Source of the DNA: Omnitrophica WOR_2 bacterium GWF2_43_52
GTDB lineage: Bacteria > Omnitrophota > Gorgyraeia > Gygaellales > UBA12090
Direction of reading: 5' to 3'
DNA: 44,788 bases
Assembly (NCBI GenBank): GCA_001805445.1
Contig: MHGF01000011.1
Coordinates: 1 to 44,788 of the forward strand
Below are positions 30,435 through 39,690 of this stretch, piece by piece. Each line of letters opens with the position of its first letter. Position 1 is the first letter of the stretch. The notes under the pieces were generated by a model. The model did no database searches. It saw only the letters and a program-made list of their open reading frames with translations, and was not told where the DNA came from. Made by a program: the position numbers and the translations under genes.

Positions 30435-30884
30435 TTAGCGTTTTAACCTTGCGATTGCTCGGACAATATCTTTTTTAGTAACTACTCCGACTAATTGTGA
30501 ACCTTCCAAAACGGGTAAATAAAACACACCTTTCTCAAGCATCAGGGTTGCGGCATCTTCAATAGACATATCAGGATTAACCGTAAGCGGATTTTTCTCC
30601 ATAATATCCTTGACACTGCTTGCGGCAATTTTTTTTATTTCATCTTCAAACCTCTTTACCCCTAACGTCAGGAATCCTACCGAAAGGCTGATAAAAAGCG
30701 GCGGGCGCACTTTTTTATCCTGAAAAATAACCCCTTCCTCAAGCACCACCGCTATAAACTTACCTTTCTCAACTACCGGCGCTCCGCTTATGCCTTTTTT
30801 CACGAATAATTTCGCCAATTCGCGCACGCTCGTTCTTGGCGTAACCGAAATAATCTTCTTGGTCATAATATCTTTTACCAGCAT
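30435..30884 (-). CDS. CBS-domain pair protein
   Basis: 149 residues from MLVKDIMTKKIISVTPRTSV; the Met five codons upstream would cover the GGAGG ribosome site, so it is rejected. Two CBS motifs: LVKDIMTKKIISV...GISGAPVVEKGKFIAVVLEE (1-55) and VKDIMEKNPLTVNPDMSIED...GVFYLPVLEGSQLVGVVTKK (85-145). They are joined by a loop of about 30 residues (VRPPLFISLSVGFLTLGVKR). Paired CBS domains bind adenosyl ligands such as AMP or ATP. There is no catalytic domain. The gene is bracketed by two direct copies of a MITE and could travel with them or just lie between them. Confidence 0.9.
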   Translation of the reverse strand: MLVKDIMTKKIISVTPRTSVRELAKLFVKKGISGAPVVEKGKFIAVVLEEGVIFQDKKVRPPLFISLSVGFLTLGVKRFEDEIKKIAASSVKDIMEKNPLTVNPDMSIEDAATLMLEKGVFYLPVLEGSQLVGVVTKKDIVRAIARLKR

Positions 30885-30961
30885 ATGCCCTCCTATCATA
30901 GTACCTGTTTTTCCCTATTACCTAATGCAGGCGGGGTACCGTCACATACACCCCTTCCCTG

Positions 30962-31144
30962 TAAATAGTGTCGTTTCTGCATAACTACAATAATAACAAT
31001 ATGTTATGAACTAATTACTGGTCTACCTTTTGGCTTGAATTTTGACAGGACTAATCTTTCTTAAGTTATTAATAAAAGCAGATATTGTTAATTTATCTGT
31101 AACATACTGATAATTATAGTGTTATGTAGAAACGACACTATTTA
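30962..31144. mobile_element. 183-bp MITE, copy 2
   Basis: Same ends and orientation as copy 1; ends at 31144, four bases from the glycoside hydrolase stop codon. Differences are scattered substitutions and small indels, so the copies are not brand new. Confidence 0.88.
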
Positions 31145-31147
31145 TTC

Positions 31148-32734
31148 TCATTTCTCCGATACAAATACAGGGATATCCTTTACGCTGATAGAGGCTTTCC
31201 CTTCTTTAACCGCTTTGGTTTCACTGTGGAAAGCGCTGTAATAATCCTGCACGCCTTTTCCTGAATCGCTTCTGGGAAGAGCTTCGGTGATTAAAACTTC
31301 GTTTGAAACTATGCCTGATATTTCAACTTGTTTTTCCTCCTGAGTATCATTCCATACCACCCACAGAGGGTTTGCCTGCTTCATGAATTTATAGACGCCT
31401 ATCCCGTCTTTTTCCTGAATAACCTGCATATTTTCCCAATTACAGCCCCTGAGCATCTCAGTTAACTTTTTAGCGGTATAATAAGAAAGTTTTTTGGCGC
31501 AATAGCCCGGATTACCCTCTCCCTTGCCATTATACAGCAAGCCTGTATGCCCGTCGGGCCCCTCGCTGGATGGATTATCCATAATACTAAACCAGAATAT
31601 TTTCTTAACCCCAAAACTAAACGGGAAAATAATCCTCTTGAATAAATCAATCGCTTGTTCTTTTTCTGTTTTATAAGGAGCATCCCCTTGTACATCGCGA
31701 GGCCTTCCGGTGTAGGCGGCTGTCTCGGTAATCCAAATCAGCGTATCCTTATATCCGATTTTGTCCAAACCTTCCCGAATCATCTGATAGGCATCTTTCA
31801 TTACTTTCCAGTCGCCGCTCCCGTTACCATAAAAATGATAATCAAAGATATCAATATGTTTTTCCTCTAATCTTTGTAACACCCCTAGATAATAGGCGCG
31901 AAAAAGCTTTTCTGTAGCCGGGCCTACATCCGCCATTCCCGAGAGAGCTATCTTTGCCTCAGGGTCTTGAGCCCTTATCGCTTTTATTGTAATTTCCAGG
32001 ATATGGGTATAATTTTTAAGTGAAGCGCTTAACCACTCAGCCGTAGATTCAGAGTTAGTTTCAGGATTAAAAGCAGGTGAAATTTCTGATGGCGCAGGCC
32101 CGGGCAACTCATTATCAATCTGCCAATATTTGATGGGGTTTTTTAGGCCCGGCATATCATCAACTCCGTCACCGTCATAGCGCTCTACCAAATCCCTGAC
32201 GAATTGAATATACTTTTTTTCATCTAGCAGCTTAAGATAACTCACCGGAGGATTGTAGGTAGTAAGTTTTTTAAGCTCTTCCGGAACTGAAGACGGCTGC
32301 ACCGCTGTCCATCTGCGCACATCAATAGTGGCTAAAATATTCATAGAAATAGGAATACCACCATAATTACTATCCATCACTTGCTGCCAACTAATGCCCG
32401 CTTCTTCCGGTGGGATAAACGCGTACATACCCGGCCTTTCCCATCCTACCCCGATATCCTGAGCATAACTATACGTTCCCCAAAGCTCAGGATCGGCTAA
32501 ATTATTCGGGTTATGGGCTACTATGTCCTTTGGGTAAATTCTGCCGATATGGAAACCAAAAGGCACAGACGCGCGCTCTTCTTGATTTTCTTTCACCGGC
32601 TGACTCTGGGCAAAAGAAAGGCTCGCTAAAGGATACTCAAAGCTCATAAACGCAAAGCTTACTACGGTAATCAGGATATATTTTCTGGCCGTCTTCATCA
32701 TACACCTATTTATCCGATACGGATTCCTTCTCAT
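31148..32734 (-). CDS. Secreted glycoside hydrolase-like protein (clan GH-A, GH39/GH5-like)
   Basis: 528 residues from MRRNPYRINRCMMKTARKYI (Shine-Dalgarno AAGGA upstream); a frame from 32812 also exists but runs into acs. Signal peptide ends near LSFAQS. The TIM barrel shows the acid/base Glu in IKYWQIDNELPGP and the nucleophile Glu in TLIWITETAAYTG, with the aromatic IFWFSIMDNPSS strand, as in retaining GH-A enzymes. A C-terminal beta domain follows (WVVWNDTQEEKQVEISG). Acts outside the inner membrane on a glycan that cannot be named. Fourteen residues of the alternative N-terminus overlap the upstream gene. Confidence 0.8.
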   Translation of the reverse strand: MRRNPYRINRCMMKTARKYILITVVSFAFMSFEYPLASLSFAQSQPVKENQEERASVPFGFHIGRIYPKDIVAHNPNNLADPELWGTYSYAQDIGVGWERPGMYAFIPPEEAGISWQQVMDSNYGGIPISMNILATIDVRRWTAVQPSSVPEELKKLTTYNPPVSYLKLLDEKKYIQFVRDLVERYDGDGVDDMPGLKNPIKYWQIDNELPGPAPSEISPAFNPETNSESTAEWLSASLKNYTHILEITIKAIRAQDPEAKIALSGMADVGPATEKLFRAYYLGVLQRLEEKHIDIFDYHFYGNGSGDWKVMKDAYQMIREGLDKIGYKDTLIWITETAAYTGRPRDVQGDAPYKTEKEQAIDLFKRIIFPFSFGVKKIFWFSIMDNPSSEGPDGHTGLLYNGKGEGNPGYCAKKLSYYTAKKLTEMLRGCNWENMQVIQEKDGIGVYKFMKQANPLWVVWNDTQEEKQVEISGIVSNEVLITEALPRSDSGKGVQDYYSAFHSETKAVKEGKASISVKDIPVFVSEK

Positions 32735-32798
32735 TTTTTCCTTTTTCAGAACGCTGAATTCTGGGAACGCATTCACAGAACGCTCCCTTTCCTGACAA

Positions 32799-34760
32799 TT
32801 AATCCTCTTCATATTTTTCTCTTAGCTGTTCTACAACATTAGATTCAGCCAACGTAGTAACATTGCCTAATGCGCGGCCTGTGGCGATATCCCTTAAGAG
32901 CCGGCGCATAATTTTTCCGGAGCGTGTTTTAGGTAAATCCGCGGAGAAAATAATCTTATCGGGAATAGCAAACCTGCCGATTTTCTTTCCCGCCCATTCC
33001 TTCAATTCTTTTTCCAGGGCCTCTGTGGCAAGCACTCCATCTTTGAGGGTGATAAACCCGACGAGGCATTTCCCTTTGATTTCATGGTCAATCCCAATCA
33101 CCGCCGATTCCGCGACACTGGGGTATTCCACGAATATGCTCTCAAGCTCAGCCGTCCCGATACGGTGGCCGGCAACATTAACCACATCATCAATCCTGCC
33201 CAAAATCCAAAAATAGCCGTCACTGTCTTTTCGTGCTCCATCGCCGGGAAAGTATTTCCCGGGCCATTTGGACCAATACGTTTGTTTATACCTCTCTTTA
33301 TCCCCGTAAATACCGCGAAGCATCCCCGGCCAGGGCTTACGAATAGAAAGTATCCCCGCCTCTACTTCCTTGCCCTCCTCTGACAACACGGCCGCGTCAA
33401 CCCCAAAAAACGGCACTGTGGCGCTTCCGGGCTTAGTTGGGACACATCCGGGTAACGGCGTAATCATGATGCCACCGGTTTCAGTCTGCCACCAGGTATC
33501 CACAATAGGGCATTTTTCCGCCCCGATAACCCGATGATACCACATCCAAGCCTCAGGATTAATACTTTCTCCCACCGTCCCTAGTAAACGTAAAGATGAA
33601 AGGTCGTATTTATTCGGCCACTCCTCTCCCCATTTCATAAACGCCCGGATAGCAGTCGGAGCGGTATAAAATATGCTTATGGAATTATCCTGTATCATAC
33701 TCCAAAAACGCCCCCAGTCCGGCCAATTAGGAGCCCCTTCATACATGAATACCGTAGCCCCGTTCATCAGCGGCCCGTAGACCAAATAACTGTGCCCCGT
33801 TACCCATCCGATATCGGCAGTGCACCAATAGACATCTTCCGGCCTTAAGTCAAATACATATTTACTCGTCAGATAGGTATACACCATGTATCCGCCCGTG
33901 GTATGAATAATCCCCTTCGGCTTTCCGGTTGTCCCGCTGGTATACAGAAGAAATAACATATCTTCGCTGTCCATGGGCTCTGCCGGGCACTTTGCCGAGG
34001 CATCGTCTATGATGCGATGATACCAGTGGTCCCGGCCTTCTTTAATGTGGCAGGGAAACGGTTCTCCTTGCCCCCGCTTAACCACAACTACATGCCTGAC
34101 GCAAGGACACTCATGCAGGGCATCATCCACAGTTTGTTTTAACGGCAGGATATTGCCCTTTCGCCATCCTCCGTCAGAGGTAATGACGAGTTTTGATTCC
34201 GAGTCTAAGACGCGGTCACGGATAGCCTCGGCAGAAAAACCGGCAAAAATGACCGTATGCACTGCCCCGATGCGCGCGCAGGCAAGCACGCTGATAGCGA
34301 GTTCCGGAATCATGGGAAGATAAATGGCCACCCGGTCACCGCGCTGGATCCCGAGATTCTTTAAGGCACTGGCAAACAGGCTGACTTCTTGCAGTAATTG
34401 GCTGTAGGTTAAGGTGCGGCGGTCTTTAGGCTCACCCTCCCAGATAATGGCCGCCTTGTTGCGCGTTGCCGTATCTAAATGACGGTCAAGGCAATTAACC
34501 GTAATATTTGTTTTCCCGTTCACAAACCATTTATAAAAAGGCGCCTCTGTTTCATCGAGCACCTTACTCCATTTTTTAAACCAGGTAAGCTCGCTCGCAA
34601 CTTTTCCCCAGAATTTTTCCGGATCCTTGATGCTTTTTTCGTACAGGCTCAAATATTCCTTCATAGATGCAATATGCGCGCGCTGCTGGAACTTCTTCGA
34701 CGGCTTAAAAACCCTTTTCTCAGCTAATATCGTTTCAATATTTTTTGACTTGAGAGTCAT
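32799..34760 (-). CDS. acsA: Acetyl-CoA synthetase
   Basis: 653 residues, the normal size. N-terminal domain [23 protein letters not shown]-binding P-loop [20 protein letters not shown]. Acetate-pocket region [19 protein letters not shown]. Hinge Asp in [20 protein letters not shown]. The regulatory lysine sits in [16 protein letters not shown]. Converts acetate, ATP and CoA to acetyl-CoA in the cytoplasm. Good Shine-Dalgarno (GGAGGT). No acetylase or deacetylase is adjacent. Confidence 0.96.
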   Translation of the reverse strand: MTLKSKNIETILAEKRVFKPSKKFQQRAHIASMKEYLSLYEKSIKDPEKFWGKVASELTWFKKWSKVLDETEAPFYKWFVNGKTNITVNCLDRHLDTATRNKAAIIWEGEPKDRRTLTYSQLLQEVSLFASALKNLGIQRGDRVAIYLPMIPELAISVLACARIGAVHTVIFAGFSAEAIRDRVLDSESKLVITSDGGWRKGNILPLKQTVDDALHECPCVRHVVVVKRGQGEPFPCHIKEGRDHWYHRIIDDASAKCPAEPMDSEDMLFLLYTSGTTGKPKGIIHTTGGYMVYTYLTSKYVFDLRPEDVYWCTADIGWVTGHSYLVYGPLMNGATVFMYEGAPNWPDWGRFWSMIQDNSISIFYTAPTAIRAFMKWGEEWPNKYDLSSLRLLGTVGESINPEAWMWYHRVIGAEKCPIVDTWWQTETGGIMITPLPGCVPTKPGSATVPFFGVDAAVLSEEGKEVEAGILSIRKPWPGMLRGIYGDKERYKQTYWSKWPGKYFPGDGARKDSDGYFWILGRIDDVVNVAGHRIGTAELESIFVEYPSVAESAVIGIDHEIKGKCLVGFITLKDGVLATEALEKELKEWAGKKIGRFAIPDKIIFSADLPKTRSGKIMRRLLRDIATGRALGNVTTLAESNVVEQLREKYEED

Positions 34761-34819
34761 TTTTAACCTCCACGCTTAGGCAACCTGCGGCTGCTCGACA
34801 ATGGTGTCCATATTTAAAT

Positions 34820-35530
34820 TCATATCCCCTGCTCTAACAATTCTATTCTGCTATGAATATTATTTAATAGGGCAATTAGTTCTGTAATTTGTTGCTGATA
34901 ATTAGTGAAGTTTTTCCCTATTGTCCTCAATGCCCCAACTGATTCATTAATTGCTTTCTTACAGACATTAAGCTGAGCAACCGCGTCATTTAATAATACA
35001 TCGCCTTTTACGGCTGGCTCATGGAATCCGTGCAATGCCATATATAACTTAGCAAGTAAGAGTGTATGATACCACGCTACTACTTCAAATTCAGAATGAC
35101 ACAGGATAGTAGCCCTATCTTTCTTGTAAAATGTTTCTTCCAGCAATTTGTGTGCTTTATTATGATATTGCCCGGCAGTTTTATGCAAAGGATTATTATG
35201 CATAAATTCTTCCTGCCTCTCTATTGCCTCTTGCGCTCCTTCATCTAAGTCATCAAGCTCAATGCCATTTTCTTCTATGAACTTTTCCAGATCCTCTTCT
35301 ACGCCTTCGTATTGCTGACGCATTACCTCGGTAGTTATTTCAAGGTCATCCGGTTCCTTTCCATATGCGATACAAGTAAGCTTCTGCTCAAGTTCATCCA
35401 AATAGAGGCGGCAGCGATTCTGCCTCTCAGCAATACAGCGCTGGCACCATCTGTCACAGAAATTGTAAGGCGCTTCCTGCTCAAAGCGCGCATTTTCCTT
35501 TTTGATCTTTCTCAATCTTTCACTTTCCAT
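34820..35530 (-). CDS. Cytoplasmic protein with an N-terminal Cys cluster, unknown function
   Basis: 236 residues, mainly helical and acidic in the middle (EEDLEKFIEENGIELDDLDE). PYNFCDRWCQRCIAERQNRC gives CxxxCxxC plus a fourth Cys (25, 29, 32, 40), a likely metal-binding knuckle. C-terminal coiled coil (YQQQITELIALLNNIHSRIE). I do not recognise the family. Same strand as the M48 protease gene, which ends 18 nt before it begins. Confidence 0.75.
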   Translation of the reverse strand: MESERLRKIKKENARFEQEAPYNFCDRWCQRCIAERQNRCRLYLDELEQKLTCIAYGKEPDDLEITTEVMRQQYEGVEEDLEKFIEENGIELDDLDEGAQEAIERQEEFMHNNPLHKTAGQYHNKAHKLLEETFYKKDRATILCHSEFEVVAWYHTLLLAKLYMALHGFHEPAVKGDVLLNDAVAQLNVCKKAINESVGALRTIGKNFTNYQQQITELIALLNNIHSRIELLEQGI

Positions 35531-35548
35531 AAAAAATAGCCGATATTC

Positions 35549-36313
35549 CTACAAACTCTTTTCTTTTTCCAACGCCTTGATCCGGTCGTCGATGTAAGGA
35601 TGGCTCCTTAAATAAATCGGAACCTTCCCCGACTGGCTTTCCGCCTTTTTTATTTTTTGTAATGCCGCTATCGCGGCTTTTGGATTAAATCCTGCCAGCG
35701 ACGCGTACTTAACCCCCAGCGTATCAGCCGCGTATTCATCCTGACGGCTATAGCCTAAAGAAATCAGGTTATAGGCCATATCGGATGCCTGCGCGATATT
35801 ACCTGCAGCTTGCGCGTTCTTTTCTCCGGCGAATGAAAACGCCAGCGTCAGTAACAACTGAAACCCCATCGCGGACTGCAGCTTTTTTACCGAGTGGCGG
35901 GCGGCGACATGGCCGACTTCATGGCCGAGGATAAACGCCAGCTCATCATCAGTAACCAAAGTTAATAATCCCCGGTTAATATACACAAAACCTCCCGGAA
36001 GGGCCATCGCGTTTAATTCCTTATCATCCAGAATATAAAATTCATAGTTCAACTCACTTCTATCGGAAACCTCGGCAATTCTCCTGCCGACACTTTCTAC
36101 CCGCGACTGCGCCGCGGAATTACGCCATAAAGGCTTCTCTTTAGCTATTTGCCGGACAACGTTTCTTCCCATAGCGATTTCTGTCTCGTCATTGATAAAG
36201 ATAAATTCCTTGCGGCCCGTTGCGGGGTTATACATCGTCGCGCAGCCGCACAACGCGCACATCAGCATAACAGCCGCAATGCCATGTTTTATATTACGCC
36301 TTAGAAAACTCAT
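35549..36313 (-). CDS. M48-family metalloprotease, lipoprotein
   Basis: 254 residues from MSFLRRNIKHGIAAVMLM; the TTG 21 nt upstream is not convincing. Lipobox-like CALCGC, so probably lipid-anchored on the periplasmic side. Zinc site HEVGHVAARHS with downstream Glu in YSRQDEYAADTLGVKYA. The layout (small, ATG of NDETEIAMGRNV region) is that of BepA/LoiP-type periplasmic proteases, which handle outer-membrane assembly; BepA's TPR tail is absent. Starts 14 nt after the 120-residue gene. Confidence 0.9.
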   Translation of the reverse strand: MSFLRRNIKHGIAAVMLMCALCGCATMYNPATGRKEFIFINDETEIAMGRNVVRQIAKEKPLWRNSAAQSRVESVGRRIAEVSDRSELNYEFYILDDKELNAMALPGGFVYINRGLLTLVTDDELAFILGHEVGHVAARHSVKKLQSAMGFQLLLTLAFSFAGEKNAQAAGNIAQASDMAYNLISLGYSRQDEYAADTLGVKYASLAGFNPKAAIAALQKIKKAESQSGKVPIYLRSHPYIDDRIKALEKEKSL

Positions 36314-36327
36314 TTTATTTCTCGGTA

Positions 36328-36690
36328 TTACCAAACAAATTGAATCTGCGTATGGCCGTTTTTTCCGTAAATAAGCAGTGAAAACTGCGTGTCGCCTTTT
36401 TTGACTGCCGCGTTAAAACTGCCGCCAGATTCCGCGCCGCCGATTATCAAAAAATTATTTTGTTCAAAAAATGACTTGTAAAAACCTACCGTCTCTCCCA
36501 AAGACTTCTCCACGGTAAAAGTCACGATATGTCCTTTAACCGAAACCCCTTCTGTCTCCTTAACCTGCTCTGCTCCTTCAATCACCGGTATTTTCATCCC
36601 CAAAATTTCAATTACCTCATCTGCTTGCGCGGCAATTGCCTGAAGGAAAACTAAACATAACAAGCCCATTACCAATATTCTCTGTTTCAT
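36328..36690 (-). CDS. Secreted 120-residue protein of unknown function
   Basis: Signal peptide (ILVMGLLCLVFLQAIAAQA, cleavage at AQA-DE). The mature part is about 97 residues: VEKSLGETVGFYKSFFEQNN and FSLLIYGKNGHTQIQFV recall small domains that follow lipoprotein genes. Ribosome site consists of a run of nine G. Upstream of the M48 protease in the same operon, so a periplasmic partner is possible. Confidence 0.8.
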   Translation of the reverse strand: MKQRILVMGLLCLVFLQAIAAQADEVIEILGMKIPVIEGAEQVKETEGVSVKGHIVTFTVEKSLGETVGFYKSFFEQNNFLIIGGAESGGSFNAAVKKGDTQFSLLIYGKNGHTQIQFVW

Positions 36691-36695
36691 AGCTA

Positions 36696-36704
36696 CCCCC
36701 CCCC
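36696..36704 (-). other. Run of nine G in the ribosome-binding site
   Basis: On the coding (minus) strand GGGGGGGGG stands 5-13 nt before the ATG at 36690. It replaces a normal Shine-Dalgarno, and its length sets the spacing to the start codon. Confidence 0.7.
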
Positions 36705-36746
36705 GATTATGAGAACTATATAGATAAACCCATTTTAGTGTTTTAT

Positions 36747-36778
36747 AAGGCTTAGCCTCTTTTACGAGGCTTAGCCTT
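36747..36778 (-). terminator. Hairpin after the methyltransferase gene
   Basis: Arms AAGGCTTAGCCTC (36747-36759) and GAGGCTTAGCCTT (36766-36778) pair with one mismatch; each also contains a direct repeat GGCTTAGCC. It lies 10 nt past the methyltransferase stop. No strong T-run, so termination is likely but not certain. Confidence 0.5.
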
Positions 36779-36788
36779 TACATTATTT

Positions 36789-37472
36789 CTAATCTTTAAA
36801 AAGGTCTACTACCAGGCTCGTAGTGTAGAGATGATGCCCTCTCTGTACTGATAACCCCTGCAGGGAAAACCGCGCGCCGGAAGAAAATAGGTAGAGGATA
36901 TCCCTCACCAATCCTTTAATCTTCCCCAACAGCCCCCAACGCCGGTTATCAGGACAATTATCAGGAGTTCTCCTTACCATGCCTAATCCATAGTCAATCT
37001 TGTGTTGGATAAACTGTCCCTGATCCCAGTAGTGATAAAACCTGTAACGGGAAAACAAACTCTCCCGGATTATCTCCAGCATCAGGCTATAATGAGTTAA
37101 GGTACTATGCTGTGGATAGCGTATATCACTCCCCTTCTCCAGGTAAGGGTGGTCCTTGGGGTTATTATAATCCGGCACGCCTATGCGCATTATCCCACCA
37201 GGTTTAAGCAGGCGGAATGCCTCAGCGAGCACATACTTAATATCTTCGATTTTTAAATGCTCTAAGCAATCTTCAGCCAGAATCCTATCTACAGAGTTAT
37301 CAGGAAGAGGTACTGGTTTTGTTAGATCGTGCTTCACAACCCACCCTGAACCCGAATGTGGCTTTTCATCCACCGAGATATAATTCTCATAACCGGCCAT
37401 AGGATGGCAGAAAGACCCTCCCCCCAGGTTAAGGTAAATCGGTTTCTTCGACGCAATCTCTAACCAATCCAT
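36789..37472 (-). CDS. SAM-dependent methyltransferase (Methyltransf_11-like)
   Basis: 227 residues from MDWLEIASKKPIYLNLGGGS (ATG 37472-37470); the longer frame from 37535 begins inside the REP palindrome and is rejected. The SAM site is YLNLGGGSFCHPMAGYENYI, followed by VDRILAEDCLEHLKIED and EAFRLLKPGGIMRIGVPDYN, the post-I motifs of small-molecule methyltransferases. Members with this LGGG/EHL pattern often act on sugars or lipids in glycan synthesis. No glycosyltransferase is adjacent. Start lacks a clear Shine-Dalgarno. Confidence 0.85.
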   Translation of the reverse strand: MDWLEIASKKPIYLNLGGGSFCHPMAGYENYISVDEKPHSGSGWVVKHDLTKPVPLPDNSVDRILAEDCLEHLKIEDIKYVLAEAFRLLKPGGIMRIGVPDYNNPKDHPYLEKGSDIRYPQHSTLTHYSLMLEIIRESLFSRYRFYHYWDQGQFIQHKIDYGLGMVRRTPDNCPDNRRWGLLGKIKGLVRDILYLFSSGARFSLQGLSVQRGHHLYTTSLVVDLFKD

Positions 37473-37478
37473 AATAAG

Positions 37479-37525
37479 AAAGGGGTCACACCTATTTCTC
37501 CGGGAGAAATAGGTGTGACCCCTTT
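37479..37525. repeat. Perfect REP-like palindrome, 22-bp arms
   Basis: 37479-37500 (AAAGGGGTCACACCTATTTC and two more bases) is the exact complement of 37504-37525, with the loop CGG. It lies where the DUF3108 gene ends and the methyltransferase begins. The GGGGTCxxACC start matches the fragment at 4038-4055. A target for a RAYT enzyme, and also a strong RNA hairpin. Confidence 0.9.
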
Positions 37526-38361
37526 TCCTCTTCAATTTTAATAAGAGATATCGAAACTTCGGTGAATACCGGGCCTTTTACTATTGCCGCCAGAGGGATT
37601 CTCCTTTTGTCTAAACTAAAATAAGCGCTCACCCTGCCTTTATCAATATTTTTCCCGTCAAGCTTGGCATAAGGCTCAACAAGAACGGCCTCGGTTTCCT
37701 TTTTCTTGAAAACAGGCAGTTTTATTAATGCGTGAGAACGAGCAAAACCAAAAAACTGATAATTATTCTCGTTATTGCACACATAATAGTCTATACCGCT
37801 TCCCGGCTGCAACGATAAGAGCATAAAATAATAACAAGCGCTCAGTATGTCCTGGACCCCGGCAGGGATATCAAAGCTTTTTTCTTTCCCATCACCAAGA
37901 TTCTTAAAATATGCTTTATGGTTTACCTGGTCAAACTCGGTAATAGCGTCTTTTTTAAAACTGCCGTCGCGGCGATGTACTTCATGGCGCAAAGAATAAA
38001 GTTTTTCGGCATCCATATGGGAGATAAACCGGTCATCAATTTTATAAATCTTTGAGAAAAAAGCATTTGTCTTCATTGTCGCCTCGAGGACATACACCTT
38101 TCTTCCTTTAAAATTCTTTACACCTACTATTGAGCTCGTAAGGACTCCCAAGCGCATACCAAGCCACCGTACTTCATAGGTCAACTTTTCATAATCGGGC
38201 AGCTTCATATCAGCCTGATTAATCGCGAATTGCCGCGAGGTATCTGCTACACTGTCTCCGCGGCTGATTGCCGGTTTGGTTTTTATAACTGATACGCCGC
38301 TGCAGCCGCTGAAAAAACAAAATATAAAAACCAAAACATAGGCTATTCGAGGACACATCAC
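37492..38361 (-). CDS. DUF3108 lipoprotein
   Basis: 289 residues. Signal peptide with lipobox CFFSGC (mature Cys 20). DUF3108 core: PDYEKLTYEVRWLGMRLGVL, FSKIYKIDDRFISHMDAEKL, AGVQDILSACYYFMLLSLQP. The fold is a periplasmic lipid- or ligand-binding beta-barrel of unknown role. Its last residues (SHLFLPEK) are encoded by the REP palindrome, so the native end may have been replaced. Last gene before the methyltransferase on the same strand. Confidence 0.85.
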   Translation of the reverse strand: MMCPRIAYVLVFIFCFFSGCSGVSVIKTKPAISRGDSVADTSRQFAINQADMKLPDYEKLTYEVRWLGMRLGVLTSSIVGVKNFKGRKVYVLEATMKTNAFFSKIYKIDDRFISHMDAEKLYSLRHEVHRRDGSFKKDAITEFDQVNHKAYFKNLGDGKEKSFDIPAGVQDILSACYYFMLLSLQPGSGIDYYVCNNENNYQFFGFARSHALIKLPVFKKKETEAVLVEPYAKLDGKNIDKGRVSAYFSLDKRRIPLAAIVKGPVFTEVSISLIKIEEEKGSHLFLPEK

Positions 38362-38426
38362 TTATTTCTTCTTCTTTCTTCCTGGGTTCTGAATCCATCT
38401 TAGCCGGCTAAAAACGTTTTCCAAAA

Positions 38427-38762
38427 TTAAAAAGATTTTGTAAGCCCTAAGATTACTCTCACTATAGTAATAATCACGACACTCCCAATGATAAACATAA
38501 CCAGCATCATAACCCAATGCGGAACAAACTTGACCTGCTCTTGTTTGGGCCCAGCAATCCTATTATAGAGCTTCCTGAATACGGAATTTTTTTCTCCTAA
38601 GGCTTTGACAATCATAATCAACAGCGGAATCGCAAAGAAAAGCGAAAATACCACGAAGAACCAGGCACTCTGCATATCGCGTGTTTTTCCGGTTATATAC
38701 GCGCTATAGAGACATACCCCGGTCAATGCGGCAAGCACCAACGCAATCGCTATTCGTGCCAT
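38427..38762 (-). CDS. Small inner-membrane protein
   Basis: 111 residues from MARIAIALVLAALTGVCLYS; AGGAGGT stands 8 nt before this ATG, so the frame from 38783 is too long. Three membrane segments (about 3-22, 32-50 and 84-105) and a short basic loop (KNSVFRKLYNRIAGPKQ). No family recognised. On its own between envelope genes. Confidence 0.75.
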   Translation of the reverse strand: MARIAIALVLAALTGVCLYSAYITGKTRDMQSAWFFVVFSLFFAIPLLIMIVKALGEKNSVFRKLYNRIAGPKQEQVKFVPHWVMMLVMFIIGSVVIITIVRVILGLTKSF

Positions 38763-38791
38763 AATCTTACCTCCTTTAGTCAACTGTTGTA

Positions 38792-39682
38792 CTATGGCGC
38801 TGCTTCCAGCCCCTTACGCCAGCGTTCCCGGATAAGGATTTCCGCCTTTTTTTCGGCATATTCTTTTTTAGCGATCGCAAGCGTCACCTCAAATTCCCGG
38901 TCAATAGCCTCTTTCTTTTTCTTCCAGCCACGGTCAAAACGCCTGGCGTGCTCTGCAACTTTCTTGGTCCGCTGGTCCCAAAAAACCTCCCAGGCCAAAT
39001 CCTCTTCGCTTAATTCTGGTTTTTGTTTACGGATTTCGGCTTTCACCTCCTGGTACTTTAAGGGAATCCATTTATCTAACTCCGCCTTTTCTCTATCCAG
39101 CTCTATCAAACGCCAGGTTAAACTTATCAACCGAGGATCGCTTTGAACAACCTCCAGGTCAAGTTGCGCATCATCAAAAGCAGCCATAACCTTTTCCCGC
39201 AGGCGGGGATCAATAGCACGGGTTTCATAATCCAGTAAGACCGTACGGTCAACATTCTTATCCCGCAAATCTACCGGCGGGCTGCCCTGGACGCCTTTTT
39301 CAAACGAAACTGCCGCAGTGTCATACTTCTTTTTTGTAGCATCTCTATCGGTTTTATACTCCTCCATATTCTGGTCATAGGTATCTATGAGCCGGTTAAG
39401 CATATCATATCGAAGCCTACAGCTTTCCACCTTTTGCATGTCTTCCGAAGAAACCTGCCCGCATTCGGAATTGAATTCCTGTCGGGCGCTCTCCAAGCTA
39501 AGGCGCTCAGTATCCAGGGATTGCTTCTTCACTTGCAGCCTTTGATAGTCACTGTCGCTGATGCCGGAAGGAACACTTTCCGCGCTTTCCGTTTCCATCT
39601 GGGCGTAAGAAAAAGGTGCCAGCGTAAAAATGGCAATCCACACAAACCCCGCGCAATACCTTTTATTTTTCATCTTCTCCAT
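38792..39682 (-). CDS. Secreted coiled-coil protein
   Basis: 296 residues; signal peptide ends near FSYAQM. The mature protein is long charged helices (VKKQSLDTERLSLESARQEF, KKKKEAIDREFEVTLAIAKK), almost certainly coiled coil. No catalytic motif. The second Met (39673) has a better-spaced GGAG. Starts 8 nt after the TPR gene and probably shares its transcript; the two may form one periplasmic assembly. Confidence 0.75.
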   Translation of the reverse strand: MEKMKNKRYCAGFVWIAIFTLAPFSYAQMETESAESVPSGISDSDYQRLQVKKQSLDTERLSLESARQEFNSECGQVSSEDMQKVESCRLRYDMLNRLIDTYDQNMEEYKTDRDATKKKYDTAAVSFEKGVQGSPPVDLRDKNVDRTVLLDYETRAIDPRLREKVMAAFDDAQLDLEVVQSDPRLISLTWRLIELDREKAELDKWIPLKYQEVKAEIRKQKPELSEEDLAWEVFWDQRTKKVAEHARRFDRGWKKKKEAIDREFEVTLAIAKKEYAEKKAEILIRERWRKGLEAAP

Positions 39683-39690
39683 CCCTTTTT

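Noticed and set aside
31655..31870. Various 60-130 codon frames antisense to acs, addA, addB and the glycoside hydrolase
   Set aside because: All are shadows of well-supported genes and show no motif or ribosome site.
37473..37535. Longer start of the methyltransferase at 37535
   Set aside because: The extra 21 codons are encoded by the REP palindrome and overlap the lipoprotein gene; the SAM domain begins right after Met 37472.
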